Assembly: GCA_946887065.1 (NCBI GenBank)
Contig: CAMPKL010000025.1
Coordinates: forward strand, 1-14,591
DNA from: an uncultured Bryobacterales bacterium
GTDB lineage: Bacteria > Acidobacteriota > Terriglobia > Bryobacterales > UBA6623
Direction: 5' to 3'
DNA length: 14,591 nucleotides
Within the stretch, counting starts at the first letter, position 1; every line of letters starts with the position of its first letter. Below the pieces are notes generated by a model that saw nothing but the letters and a program-made list of their open reading frames with translations, made no database searches and was not told the DNA's origin. The position numbers were made by a program, and so were the translations under genes. Below, in pieces: positions 6,783-14,093 of the stretch.

Positions 6783-9700
6783 CTAGAAGCTATACTTCAG
6801 ACCGAACTGCATCTCACGCATGGTTTTGGCCGTGTTGACCTGACCAAAATTGCTTTGCCGTACATCCCGCGATGGAATATCCCAATTTGGGTGGTTCGGG
6901 AAGTTGAACGCCTCGAAGCGGAACTCCAAATTCTGGCGCTCCGTGATGCGGGTGTTCTTGATCACCGAGAAATCCCATTGGAACGTCCCTGGGGTGAACA
7001 GGACGCTGCGGCCGGTCGTGCCGTAGCGGTATTGCAGCTCCGGATTCGTCCAGTTGAAGGCGTCCCGGTTCCAGAAGACATCCGCGGTGGGATTCTCTAG
7101 GAAGGGGCTGACGCCGGTCGCGTCCGGCATGCTGCTCAACTCGATCTGCGCTCGGTCGCCGATGCCGCCGACGTTTGCCGGCGTGCCGTCGACCAATGTG
7201 AAGATGCTGCCGACCTGCCATCCGCCCGCGATCGCCCTGGTGAAGCCTGTGGCGTTCCTGGCGATCGGCAGCTCGTAGACGAGCGAGGTCACGAATCGCC
7301 TGCCAGTGTGGAACTCCGCCAGCCCGCGGCTTTGCGTGTAGTCGTACCACTGCATCGGATCGTTGTTGGTGAGGGCCGTGCGCAGGCCGCTGCCGGGGCC
7401 GTCGATGGTCTTCGACCAGGTAAACGCCCCGAGGTAGGTGAGGCCTCCCGAGAACCGTTGCGTCACTTTCGCGGCGAACGCATGGTAGTTCGAGTTGCCG
7501 ACACCGTCGATGAACTGGAACTGTCCAATGTTCTCCCAAGGTCGCCGCTGTTGCAGCGTGCGCCCATCCTCGGGTCCCGTGCGGAATACCGGCTCGTTCT
7601 TCTTGGCGAAGAACTGCACCTTGTGCGCTTGATTGCCCTGGTAGCCCAACTCCAGCACCGTCGAATCACTCAACTGGCGTTGGATATTGAACAGGTACTG
7701 GATCGTGTAGGGCGTGCGGCGCCCGGGAGAAACCAAGTACAGCCGGCCGAACGGTCCCTGGCAGATGCCGTCCCAGCCGGTGCACACTCCGTCGCCGGCG
7801 TAGTTGGCCAGCGGTCGCCCGATGTCGAGATCGATCGTATGCAAATTAGTCGTGACATTGGCGCGTCCGGCCAGGTTCTGACCCATCGAGTGCTGAGAGG
7901 CGTTGACCACGTCCTGGACGTAGAACACTCCGACCCCGGCACGGATCGTCGTCTTGGAATCCACGCTGTAGGCCAAGCCCAGGCGCGGAGCGAAATCGTT
8001 CTTGTCGACGATGATCAGCGACTGCGGCAATCCAAACTCGCTTTCGATCTGGGAACCCGTGGCCGTTGGGATATCGTCGATGAAGCGTGCGGCAGTGCCT
8101 TCATAGAAGGGGCCTTCGCCTTGGCGCAGCAGCACCGGATGGCGCGTGTTCGGATCCTTCCCCGCGCCGCCAGGCAAGACGCCGAAGTCGTAGAACCACA
8201 TGTTGATGACGCCGCGGTGCTTGTCGGTGTAAGGCGGCGTGCGCTCATAGCGCAGGCCCATGTTGATCGTAAGCTTGGGCGTGACCTTCCAAACGTCCTC
8301 TAGGTACAGCGACCAGGCCGTGGCCCGCAGCAGCGTGCGCGACAGATCTCCGGCCCAGTTAAAGGTGCTCGGTTTGCCCAGCATGTAGTCCGCGAATCCG
8401 AAGCCGGTGCCGGCCGGGCTGACCGGGTTCTGGGTAGCGGTCGCGTTGCTGAAGCTGATGTTGCCGCGGTTGTAAATATTGCCGTCCTCGTTGATCCGTT
8501 CGCGGCGGATTTCGCCGCCGAACTTGAACGAGTGGTTGCCCCGAATGATCGACATGTTGTCGAGCAACTGGAAGATGTGGTTGTGATCGACGAAGGGAGC
8601 ATCGACCGGATCGCCGAAGCCGCTGATGCCGTTGCCGATGCTGACGCTCGGCGTGCCCCAGGCCGGCGGCGGGACGGTGATATTGTCGTCGACGATGCCC
8701 ACTTCGGTGGTGATGTCGCGGATGTAGGCGAACTCCGAGAGCGCCTCGTTCCACAACTGCGTATAGCCGATTCGCAACTCGTTGACGATGGTCGGGCTAA
8801 ACGTCCGCGTGTTCGACAGCATCGCCTGATAGGCGTCGGTCAGATAATTCTGGCATTGATTGGGGAAGTCGCAGGCCGTTGTCGTATCTTCCGTATTGAA
8901 GCCGAAGCGGCCGAACCAGAAGGACTTGACGCTTTCGTTCCAGTCGATGCGCGTATTGAACTGATCCCACTTGAGCGGGCGTTTGGAGCCCCGTGAATAG
9001 TTGTTGACGAAATCATCGCCGCCGCGCGTCGGCCCCGGATACTGCTCAAGCAGCTTCTGGGTGACTGGGTGCCAGCGGTCCAACGGGATTACGTTGTTCG
9101 CGAACGGCAGCGCCGAAGTGGCGATCGGGTTGCCTTCGTCGTCGGTCGTGAAGGTGCGGGTGGCCGGGTCGAAGAGGCTGCGGCCCGCGGCGCCGAAGTC
9201 GCCGGCGCGCATGCGGTTGGTCGCCACCGAAGACAACTGCTGCAGCGTCTTAACGTCGCGCAAGCCTTCGTAGTTGGCCATGAAGAACAGCTTGTCTTTG
9301 ACGATTGGACCCGTCACCGTCGCGCCGAATTGGTTGCGCCGGAACGGATTCTGCTCCTCGTATGCCTGTTTCCACTCCCGGGCGTCGAGCGCGCTGTTGC
9401 GTAAGAACTCGAACACCGTACCATGCAGTTCGTTCGTACCGGACTTGGTGGTTGCGTTGATCTGACCAGGATTGCGGCCGTACTCAGCCGAGTAGACGCC
9501 GGTTTCGATCTTGAACTCTTGCAGCGCGTCGATCGAGGGACGGAAAACGAACAGGTTCCAGTTCGGATCCGTGTTCTCGATCCCGTCCAGCGTGTAATGG
9601 ATAAATGCGTTCCTCTGTCCGGCGACCGAGAAGGCCTGCTGGGCCCGCTCTCCGCCCTGCCGTCCGGTGGCCGTGAAGGCGGGCCGTTGCTCGGCCGTCA

Positions 9701-10172
9701 CGTTCGGACTCAAGGCGACCAGTTGCAGATAATTGCGCCCGTTCAAGGGCAGCTCGACAATGCGTTTGTTCTCAATGACCGTGCCGACCGCGGTGCCTTC
9801 GGTGGCCAGCATTTCGCCGGTGGCGACAACTTCGATCTGTTCCGTTATGTTGCCGATCTCCATGGCGAAGTTGATCCTGGCGGCCGTGCCGACCTGCAAC
9901 TCGACTCCCGTGCGAGTCGCCGTGCTGAAGCCTTCCAGTTCCGCGCGGACGTTATATATGCCCGGCGTCAAGAACGGAACGGTATAATTGCCCGTCTCTC
10001 CCGTTTCGACCTCACGAACGGTGTTGGTCGCCTGGTTGGTGACGGTCACCTTGGCCCCGGCGATGACGGCGCCGCTTTGATCAGCCACCGTCCCGGTAAT
10101 CTCGGCGTTCTGCGCACACAGCGGCAGCGCCGCAATTAAACCCAATAAAATCAAACATTTAAAACCTTGCAT
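6783..10172 (-). CDS. Oar-like TonB-dependent outer-membrane receptor with carboxypeptidase-regulatory domain
   Basis: This 1129-residue protein starts with a signal peptide (about 1-20, ending LCAQ). A CarboxypepD_reg-like beta-sandwich follows (about 22-105: GTVADQSGAVIAGAKVTVTN ... GNYTVPFLTPGIYNVR). A plug domain with ELPLNGRNYLQL and the DALQEFKIETGVYSAEYGRN region comes next. The rest is a long 22-strand-type barrel ending in FGLKYSF, whose terminal Phe is the outer-membrane assembly signal. The family is greatly expanded in Acidobacteria and is thought to take up large or polymeric nutrients with TonB energy. The substrate cannot be told, and no SusD or hydrolase gene is adjacent. AAGGG lies 9 bases before the ATG at 10172. 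A hairpin ends the unit. Confidence 0.93.
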   Translation of the reverse strand: MQGFKCLILLGLIAALPLCAQNAEITGTVADQSGAVIAGAKVTVTNQATNTVREVETGETGNYTVPFLTPGIYNVRAELEGFSTATRTGVELQVGTAARINFAMEIGNITEQIEVVATGEMLATEGTAVGTVIENKRIVELPLNGRNYLQLVALSPNVTAEQRPAFTATGRQGGERAQQAFSVAGQRNAFIHYTLDGIENTDPNWNLFVFRPSIDALQEFKIETGVYSAEYGRNPGQINATTKSGTNELHGTVFEFLRNSALDAREWKQAYEEQNPFRRNQFGATVTGPIVKDKLFFMANYEGLRDVKTLQQLSSVATNRMRAGDFGAAGRSLFDPATRTFTTDDEGNPIATSALPFANNVIPLDRWHPVTQKLLEQYPGPTRGGDDFVNNYSRGSKRPLKWDQFNTRIDWNESVKSFWFGRFGFNTEDTTTACDFPNQCQNYLTDAYQAMLSNTRTFSPTIVNELRIGYTQLWNEALSEFAYIRDITTEVGIVDDNITVPPPAWGTPSVSIGNGISGFGDPVDAPFVDHNHIFQLLDNMSIIRGNHSFKFGGEIRRERINEDGNIYNRGNISFSNATATQNPVSPAGTGFGFADYMLGKPSTFNWAGDLSRTLLRATAWSLYLEDVWKVTPKLTINMGLRYERTPPYTDKHRGVINMWFYDFGVLPGGAGKDPNTRHPVLLRQGEGPFYEGTAARFIDDIPTATGSQIESEFGLPQSLIIVDKNDFAPRLGLAYSVDSKTTIRAGVGVFYVQDVVNASQHSMGQNLAGRANVTTNLHTIDLDIGRPLANYAGDGVCTGWDGICQGPFGRLYLVSPGRRTPYTIQYLFNIQRQLSDSTVLELGYQGNQAHKVQFFAKKNEPVFRTGPEDGRTLQQRRPWENIGQFQFIDGVGNSNYHAFAAKVTQRFSGGLTYLGAFTWSKTIDGPGSGLRTALTNNDPMQWYDYTQSRGLAEFHTGRRFVTSLVYELPIARNATGFTRAIAGGWQVGSIFTLVDGTPANVGGIGDRAQIELSSMPDATGVSPFLENPTADVFWNRDAFNWTNPELQYRYGTTGRSVLFTPGTFQWDFSVIKNTRITERQNLEFRFEAFNFPNHPNWDIPSRDVRQSNFGQVNTAKTMREMQFGLKYSF

Positions 10173-10240
10173 CGACTACACCCTTCTTGTATTTCCTCAA
10201 CGGCCCCTGTTGGTCCATCCATTCACGGAACCTTAAAAAG

Positions 10241-10291
10241 GAGAACACCGCGCCGCGCGCAATGTCAATACATTTCTCTATCTTGATGTAT
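10241..10291 (-). promoter_or_regulatory. Inverted repeat and possible promoter upstream of the receptor gene
   Basis: ATACAT-N12-ATGTAT (10268-10291) is a perfect 6-base inverted repeat. On the minus strand its inner edge abuts TTGACA (10263-10268), a perfect -35 hexamer about 90 bases upstream of the receptor start. A matching -10 is not obvious: 17 bases on, the sequence is GTTCTC (10241-10246). The promoter call is therefore weak, while the repeat itself is clear. It may bind a dimeric regulator that controls receptor expression. Confidence 0.3.
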
Positions 10292-10346
10292 ATATTCGAA
10301 CTTCGACAAGGCCGCCAGGGCAGGAGATCGGCAGGCCGTAGCCGGG

Positions 10347-11291
10347 CTAGGAAAACTCCGACTTGAGAAAGTGCAAGATGAACGCGTCGCGCGTTTCGCG
10401 CACCTTGTTCCAGTCCTTCTCGCTCCAGTCGTAGAAGCCCTTGCCCGTCTTGATGCCTAGTTCGCCGCGCCCGACGCGCTCGCGGATGCTGGGCGGCGCT
10501 TCGGAACTACTACAAAGGTCGGGGTCAACGTAGTCCTGGATGGACTGCACTAGGTCGAGGCCCACGGCGTCGGCGTGCTCGAAGATTCCGTAGACCGGCA
10601 GGCGCAGCCCGAATCCTTCCTTCGCCGCAAGATCAACGTCGTCTGGGTCGGCGATTCCTTCGGCGACGATGTACAAGGCTTCGCGTACCATGGCGTGCTG
10701 CAGGCGGTTACCGAGTTGCCCGGGGCGGTCTTTCTTGACTAAAACGGCACGCTTGCCGCAGGCATCGAGCAACGCGCGCATGTCAGCGACGGTTTGCTCC
10801 GAGGTAGCGTCTGCGCGGACCAGTTCCACCAGGCGCATCAGGTGCGGCGGATTCCAATAGTGGGCGGTGATGATGCGCTCCGGATTCCGGCAGACGGCGG
10901 CGATCTGGTTGATCGATAGCCCGGAAGTCGTCGTGGCGAGCACGGTGTCGGGGCGGACGGCGGCCACCAGGCGACGGTAGACGGACCGCTTGAATTCCAT
11001 CGTCTCGGGACCGGCTTCGATAACGATATCGGCGGGGGCGACCGAGGCCTCGAAGTCCGTCGAGGACGAGAGCCGCGCCTGGACCGCCGAAACGTCCTCG
11101 GCCTTTACCAATCCATGCGCGGCGAGGACGGCAAGTTGGCTCAGGGCTTTCTTTAATCCCGCGGCGGCGGACTCGGAGGTGCGGCTGACGATGACGGCGT
11201 CGAGCCCCCCGATGGCGAGCGAGAGGGCGATGCCGGGACCCATCAGGCCCGACCCGAGCACCGCGGAAGTTTGGAATGGATGTAGAGTCAT
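10347..11291 (-). CDS. 3-hydroxyacyl-CoA dehydrogenase family protein
   Basis: A 314-residue soluble NAD-dependent enzyme. The N-terminal Rossmann domain has GSGLMG (G13, G15, G18). The acidic residue at the end of the second strand is not obvious (VIVSRTSE), so cofactor preference is left open. The catalytic set of the family is intact: S123 in TTTSGLSINQ, H144 in TAHYWNPPHLM, E156 in RLVELV, and N195 in PGQLGNRLQHA. The C-terminal helical 3HCDH domain ends with LGIKTGKGFYDW. AHYWNPP and GNRLQHA resemble stand-alone hydroxyacyl-CoA dehydrogenases and the lambda-crystallin/gulonate dehydrogenase group rather than the large beta-oxidation fusion protein. It probably oxidises a 3-hydroxyacyl substrate in the cytoplasm. 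It has no operon partner here and no clear Shine-Dalgarno before the ATG at 11291. Confidence 0.88.
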   Translation of the reverse strand: MTLHPFQTSAVLGSGLMGPGIALSLAIGGLDAVIVSRTSESAAAGLKKALSQLAVLAAHGLVKAEDVSAVQARLSSSTDFEASVAPADIVIEAGPETMEFKRSVYRRLVAAVRPDTVLATTTSGLSINQIAAVCRNPERIITAHYWNPPHLMRLVELVRADATSEQTVADMRALLDACGKRAVLVKKDRPGQLGNRLQHAMVREALYIVAEGIADPDDVDLAAKEGFGLRLPVYGIFEHADAVGLDLVQSIQDYVDPDLCSSSEAPPSIRERVGRGELGIKTGKGFYDWSEKDWNKVRETRDAFILHFLKSEFS

Positions 11292-11392
11292 GAGGGGTCA
11301 ATTGTAGGCGCAGCGAGTTCTAGGGCGAAATGCTTACCGAGTTAAAAGGTTTTCCGGTTTCCAACACGGACGCCGGCCTTTAGACTCTAAGT

Positions 11393-11409
11393 GCGGGTTC
11401 CACACCCGC
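11393..11409 (+). promoter_or_regulatory. Leader hairpin upstream of the secreted repeat protein
   Basis: GCGGGT-TCCAC-ACCCGC forms a perfect 6-base-pair stem ending one base before the start of the GAAGG ribosome-binding site (11410-11414) of the gene at 11422. It could tune ribosome access or mRNA stability. No T-run follows, so it is not a terminator. Confidence 0.35.
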
Positions 11410-11421
11410 GAAGGTAAAGCT

Positions 11422-12576
11422 ATGCGCTACGCGAACCTACTTTTGATGCTCGCGCTGACGTCCCCGCTCGTCGCGCAAATTCAGGTCATTCGGGGCTCCA
11501 GCAGGGCGCCCGAACCGGCAGCGGCGGAAGAGCCGGCCCCCGAAGCGGCTCCCGCCGAAGAAGAGGCCAAGCCCCCGGCGGACCCGAGGGAGAGACGCCA
11601 AGAGGAAAGGGTCGTGTATCAGTCGGGCGGTCAGAGCCGTCCCGCGCAGTCGACCGTGCAACGCTCAGTGGACGGCGACGCGAAGTCGCTGGCGCAGCGC
11701 GTCAAGTCGATCAACGGCCGCACTGTGCCTTACCTAACCGAAGACGAGCGAGTCGTCAGCACCTCGCAGGACCTGAAGGTGACCGAGCGCGTGCGGCAAC
11801 GTTATGACGCGACGGGGCGTCCGGCTGGGCAGGACAGCGAACGGATCGAAGAACGCAAGTTGCCCGACGGCACGATCGAAACCACGACGACAGTCTACAC
11901 AGCGGACCTGAACGGCAGAATGCAGCCCGCTGAGCGCCGCATTGTGCGCACGAAGGAAACGGGCGGCGATACGCGCACGCTGACCACCACGCAGACGACG
12001 AGCCCGAACGGCGATTTCCGCACGATTGTGGAAGAAGAGTCAATCGAACGGCGAGAAGGCGAGCAGGCGGGAACGGTAGAAACGACGACCAAGACGCTTC
12101 AAGGCGGCAGCGGCCTGCAGGTGACTTCGCGAGAGGAGACCGTGATGCGGGTGGAGAACGGCGTCTCGGTCACCGAGACCCAGACCTTTGAGCGCAGCCC
12201 GGCGACAGCCGATTTGGAGTTGGCGCAGCGCACCGTGGGCAAACTAACCGAGCGTCCCGACGGCTCAAGTACCGAGACGGTAGAGACCTATGGTTTTGAC
12301 GCCGGCTCGGGCCGCAATGTGAACGCAACGCGAATGGAATTGCAGTCGCTGCAGAGTTCTCAGACCGCGGTTTCCGCCGACGGCACGGTGACCGAGAAGA
12401 TTTCCTATAAGGAACGGAGCGCTGTCAATTCGCGTGAATTCGAAGCCGAGACGCTGACCCAAAAAGTGAGCAAGCCGACCGCGGACGGCGAATCCGTGCG
12501 GACCGACATCTACGAGAAAGGCGTAAACGGGCGCATGGCGCCGACCGAATCGATCATTGAGAAAGTTGAAAAGTAA
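11422..12576 (+). CDS. Secreted Thr/Glu-rich repeat protein of unknown function
   Basis: A 384-residue protein with a signal peptide (1-18, ending SPLVAQ). An Ala/Glu/Pro-rich low-complexity linker covers about 29-55. The rest is built of loosely repeated beta-type units rich in Thr, Glu and Arg. Three better copies are visible at about 148-178, 279-309 and 354-384. They share the pattern DG...ET...Y....NGRM.P.E, for example DGTIETTTTVY...NGRMQPAE and DGESVRTDIY...NGRMAPTE. Extra DG...E turns occur near 196 and 320. No cysteines, enzyme motif or membrane anchor are seen. The repeats suggest an extended beta structure, as in RHS/YD-like or fibre proteins, but this is inference. The start is supported by GAAGG 7 bases before the ATG. 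It is transcribed divergently from the dehydrogenase gene. Confidence 0.8.
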   Translation: MRYANLLLMLALTSPLVAQIQVIRGSSRAPEPAAAEEPAPEAAPAEEEAKPPADPRERRQEERVVYQSGGQSRPAQSTVQRSVDGDAKSLAQRVKSINGRTVPYLTEDERVVSTSQDLKVTERVRQRYDATGRPAGQDSERIEERKLPDGTIETTTTVYTADLNGRMQPAERRIVRTKETGGDTRTLTTTQTTSPNGDFRTIVEEESIERREGEQAGTVETTTKTLQGGSGLQVTSREETVMRVENGVSVTETQTFERSPATADLELAQRTVGKLTERPDGSSTETVETYGFDAGSGRNVNATRMELQSLQSSQTAVSADGTVTEKISYKERSAVNSREFEAETLTQKVSKPTADGESVRTDIYEKGVNGRMAPTESIIEKVEK

Positions 12577-12859
12577 CCGGGCCGGATGCAAGCGCCGGAG
12601 TTCGTTATCTCGCGCCGCCAACCGCGCCTGTGATCGAACGCTGCGGTAGGTCCATCGCCACGAGGCGCCACGCCGGCGTCATTCTCGAACACGCTCGAGC
12701 AGTGTCCAGGCGCAGCCGTTGACGCCTGGTCGGACCCGGACTTTCACCACACGCTCCGCAACGTCGCGCAGCTAACGCCCAGGGCCAGCCGCAGTCCGGC
12801 ACGCTTTTCTGCCGCCGTGAGTCCTGCGCCAGTTGTTACCGGGGCGGGGGCCGCCTACC
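12577..12859. other. Intergenic region, no gene recognised
   Basis: This is 283 bases between the repeat protein and the next secreted protein. Short open frames exist on the minus strand, but none has a plausible start or a recognisable family. No strong hairpin with a T-run and no convincing promoter were found by eye. It may hold the promoter of the downstream pair or decayed coding sequence. Confidence 0.5.
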
Positions 12860-13402
12860 ATGAGCGGTATGAGATCCCTCGCCTTTATCTTGCTGTCCGC
12901 CACGTTCGCGGCGCTGCTGCCTGCTCAAGAAGACGCCGGTACGATGCCGGTCTGGGAGGTTGCCGCAATTGCGGAGAACCTTGAGACGCAGGCCGCACAA
13001 GCGGAGCAGATCCTAAGCGGGATCAAGCCGGAGGAGTGGCCGCAGGCCGGCGCGGCGGCGTACTCCGCTCAACGAGAGGCGCTGCTGGTCGAGTTGGGCC
13101 ATTTGAGAAACTCGTCACGCGCGATGGCCCTTGCGCCCGAACGCCTGACGCTCGTGGTCGATACCTTCCTCTGGATAGACCGCACGAACTCGATGATGGT
13201 GTCGATGACGGACGGAGTGAGGCGATACCAAAACGCCGCGGTGGCGGACCTGCTGGAGTCCGCGCGCAACCAGTATTCGGGCGCTGGCGAGAAACTGAAG
13301 GAGTACATGCGGCAACTGGCGGTCTCGGTGGATGCGCAGATGCAGATCGCACACGAGGAGGCCCAGCGGTGTCGCACGCAGCTAGTAACCCAACCACGCT
13401 AG
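12860..13402 (+). CDS. Secreted helical protein of unknown function
   Basis: A 180-residue protein. The start is taken at ATG 12860 (MSGMRSLAF), with GGGGG about 9 bases upstream. ATG 12869 (MRSLAF) is nearly as good and gives a tidier signal peptide. A signal peptide (AFILLSATFAALLPAQ) is followed by a mature part predicted to be mostly alpha-helical, with WEVAAIAENLETQAAQAEQI, EEWPQAG, AYSAQREALLVELGHLRNS and SARNQYSGAGEKLKEYMRQL. There is one cysteine, close to the C-terminus (QRCRTQL). It is likely periplasmic. I recognise no domain. Its last 34 bases overlap the Cys-rich gene that follows, so the two are probably co-translated and may work together. Confidence 0.75.
   Translation: MSGMRSLAFILLSATFAALLPAQEDAGTMPVWEVAAIAENLETQAAQAEQILSGIKPEEWPQAGAAAYSAQREALLVELGHLRNSSRAMALAPERLTLVVDTFLWIDRTNSMMVSMTDGVRRYQNAAVADLLESARNQYSGAGEKLKEYMRQLAVSVDAQMQIAHEEAQRCRTQLVTQPR
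13356..13361 (+). promoter_or_regulatory. Shine-Dalgarno that fixes the GTG start of the Cys-rich gene
   Basis: AGGAGG, a perfect match to the anti-Shine-Dalgarno, lies 7 bases before GTG 13369. It sits inside the coding region of the preceding gene. This is the main evidence for the start of the overlapping small gene. Confidence 0.75.
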
Positions 13403-13563
13403 GCGCCGAGCAGGCGCCTCAGCCGGAGGCCGAGACCGGATTCCGCTGCCACATCTGCCAAGAGCCCTCGGAAGAAATCTGCGTACGGTGCACGCGCGAC
13501 GCCTGCCCGAACCACCTTTGCGAAAAATGCAAACGCTGCAGCGACTGCTGCGAATGCGCGTGA
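13369..13563 (+). CDS. Small Cys-rich, probably zinc-binding protein (GTG start)
   Basis: A 64-residue protein. The polar N-terminus (about 1-25) has no signal peptide. The rest contains 11 cysteines: C27-x2-C30, C38-x2-C41, C46-x2-H49, C51-x2-C54, C57-x2-C60, C61 and C63. The spaced CxxC/CxxH pairs suit two or three zinc sites in a treble-clef or B-box-like fold. Spacing alone cannot decide between these. An iron-sulfur role is possible but less likely given the CPNHLC pattern. Start GTG is chosen from the perfect AGGAGG 7 bases upstream. The frame is open further upstream, but that part is only the shadow of the preceding gene. It overlaps that gene by 34 bases. It is predicted cytoplasmic, unlike its exported neighbour, so the functional link is unclear. 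Confidence 0.72.
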   Translation: MSHAASNPTTLGAEQAPQPEAETGFRCHICQEPSEEICVRCTRDACPNHLCEKCKRCSDCCECA

Positions 13564-13700
13564 AGCATCGCGCGCTGAGCCCTCGCCCTGGCCTGATTTT
13601 GCAAGGGTACTTCTAGCAGAGCCGGACTACGTATCCCCGAGTCGTTTGGCTGCCCGTCGGCGTGGGTCCTGACTTCCGGGCGGCTTCGTGCGCTGCGGCC

Positions 13701-13729
13701 TTGACACGGCAAGCCCGTGCGCGTACATA
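13701..13729 (+). promoter_or_regulatory. Promoter of the second PadR/ADOP module
   Basis: TTGACA (13701-13706), a perfect -35 hexamer, is followed after exactly 17 bases by TACATA (13724-13729), with AT-rich TATATAT continuing. This is the best promoter match in the window. It lies 35 bases upstream of the PadR start. Confidence 0.55.
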
Positions 13730-13737
13730 TATATCAG

Positions 13738-13752
13738 CTCCATATATTGGAG
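13738..13752. promoter_or_regulatory. Operator candidate upstream of the second PadR gene
   Basis: CTCCA-TATAT-TGGAG is a perfect 5+5 inverted repeat just downstream of the -10. It sits in a longer element flanked by GTAC on both sides (13723-13726 and 13752-13755). Its right arm includes GGAG (13749-13752), which may also be the ribosome-binding site, 11 bases before the ATG. A repressor bound here would block transcription initiation. Binding by the encoded PadR is inferred. Confidence 0.45.
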
Positions 13753-13763
13753 TACTGTCGCAC

Positions 13764-14093
13764 ATGGTTCAAGAACTGAAGAAGGGTACGGCGGAACTGC
13801 TTGTACTCTCATTGATTGAGGAGCGAGCCCGCCACGGCTACGAGATCGCCAAACTCATCGGCGCCTCGACCGACGGAGAACTCAACTTTCACGCCGCTTC
13901 ACTCTATCCGTTGCTCTACCGCCTCGAACAGCGCAAGTGGATCCGAGGACGCTGGGTAGAGAAAGCAGGCCAACGGCGGCGGCGCTACTACGAGCTGACC
14001 GCGACGGGCCGCAAAGCTTTGGAAAACCAGCGCACGGGCTGGAGGGCATTCGTCAAGGCAATGAACCGCATCGTCGGAGAGAGCCATGCGTGA
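13764..14093 (+). CDS. PadR-family transcriptional regulator (second copy)
   Basis: A 109-residue winged-helix regulator starting MVQELKKGTAELLVLSLIEE. PadR signatures are HGYEIAKLI, FHAASLYPLLYRLEQRKWI and RRRRYYELTATGRKAL. The open frame extends 34 codons further upstream, but that stretch runs through the promoter and is not PadR-like, so ATG 13764 is the start. The stop at 14091-14093 overlaps the ATG of the next gene by 8 bases (ATGCGTGA). PadR genes directly preceding ADOP permease genes are a common Acidobacterial arrangement, and the regulator probably controls the permease. It is clearly a different paralogue from the copy at 6321-6644. Confidence 0.92.
   Translation: MVQELKKGTAELLVLSLIEERARHGYEIAKLIGASTDGELNFHAASLYPLLYRLEQRKWIRGRWVEKAGQRRRRYYELTATGRKALENQRTGWRAFVKAMNRIVGESHA

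Noticed and set aside
7308..8303. 331-codon plus-strand open frame opposite the TonB-dependent receptor
   Set aside because: Antisense shadow of a highly conserved receptor gene; no recognisable protein features.
10320..10346. GC-rich inverted pieces after the dehydrogenase stop as a terminator
   Set aside because: Only a 3-base-pair stem is obvious (CGG-CCTG-CCG) and no T-run follows.
12510..12802. Minus-strand short open frames in and beside the intergenic region
   Set aside because: A fragment reading NGCAWT briefly suggested a BACON-like remnant, but it lies in a frame broken by stops and nothing else supports it.
12833..12859. TTG start for the secreted helical protein
   Set aside because: It adds a Pro/Gly/Arg-rich stretch ahead of the signal peptide. 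ATG 12860 or 12869 gives a normal signal sequence.
13036..13368. Upstream part of the open frame containing the Cys-rich protein
   Set aside because: It overlaps the secreted helical gene in another frame and is Arg/Gly-rich shadow. The perfect AGGAGG places the start at GTG 13369.
13662..13763. Upstream in-frame extension of the second PadR
   Set aside because: It crosses the promoter and operator region and lacks PadR similarity. The normal family start is MVQELKKGTAELL at 13764.
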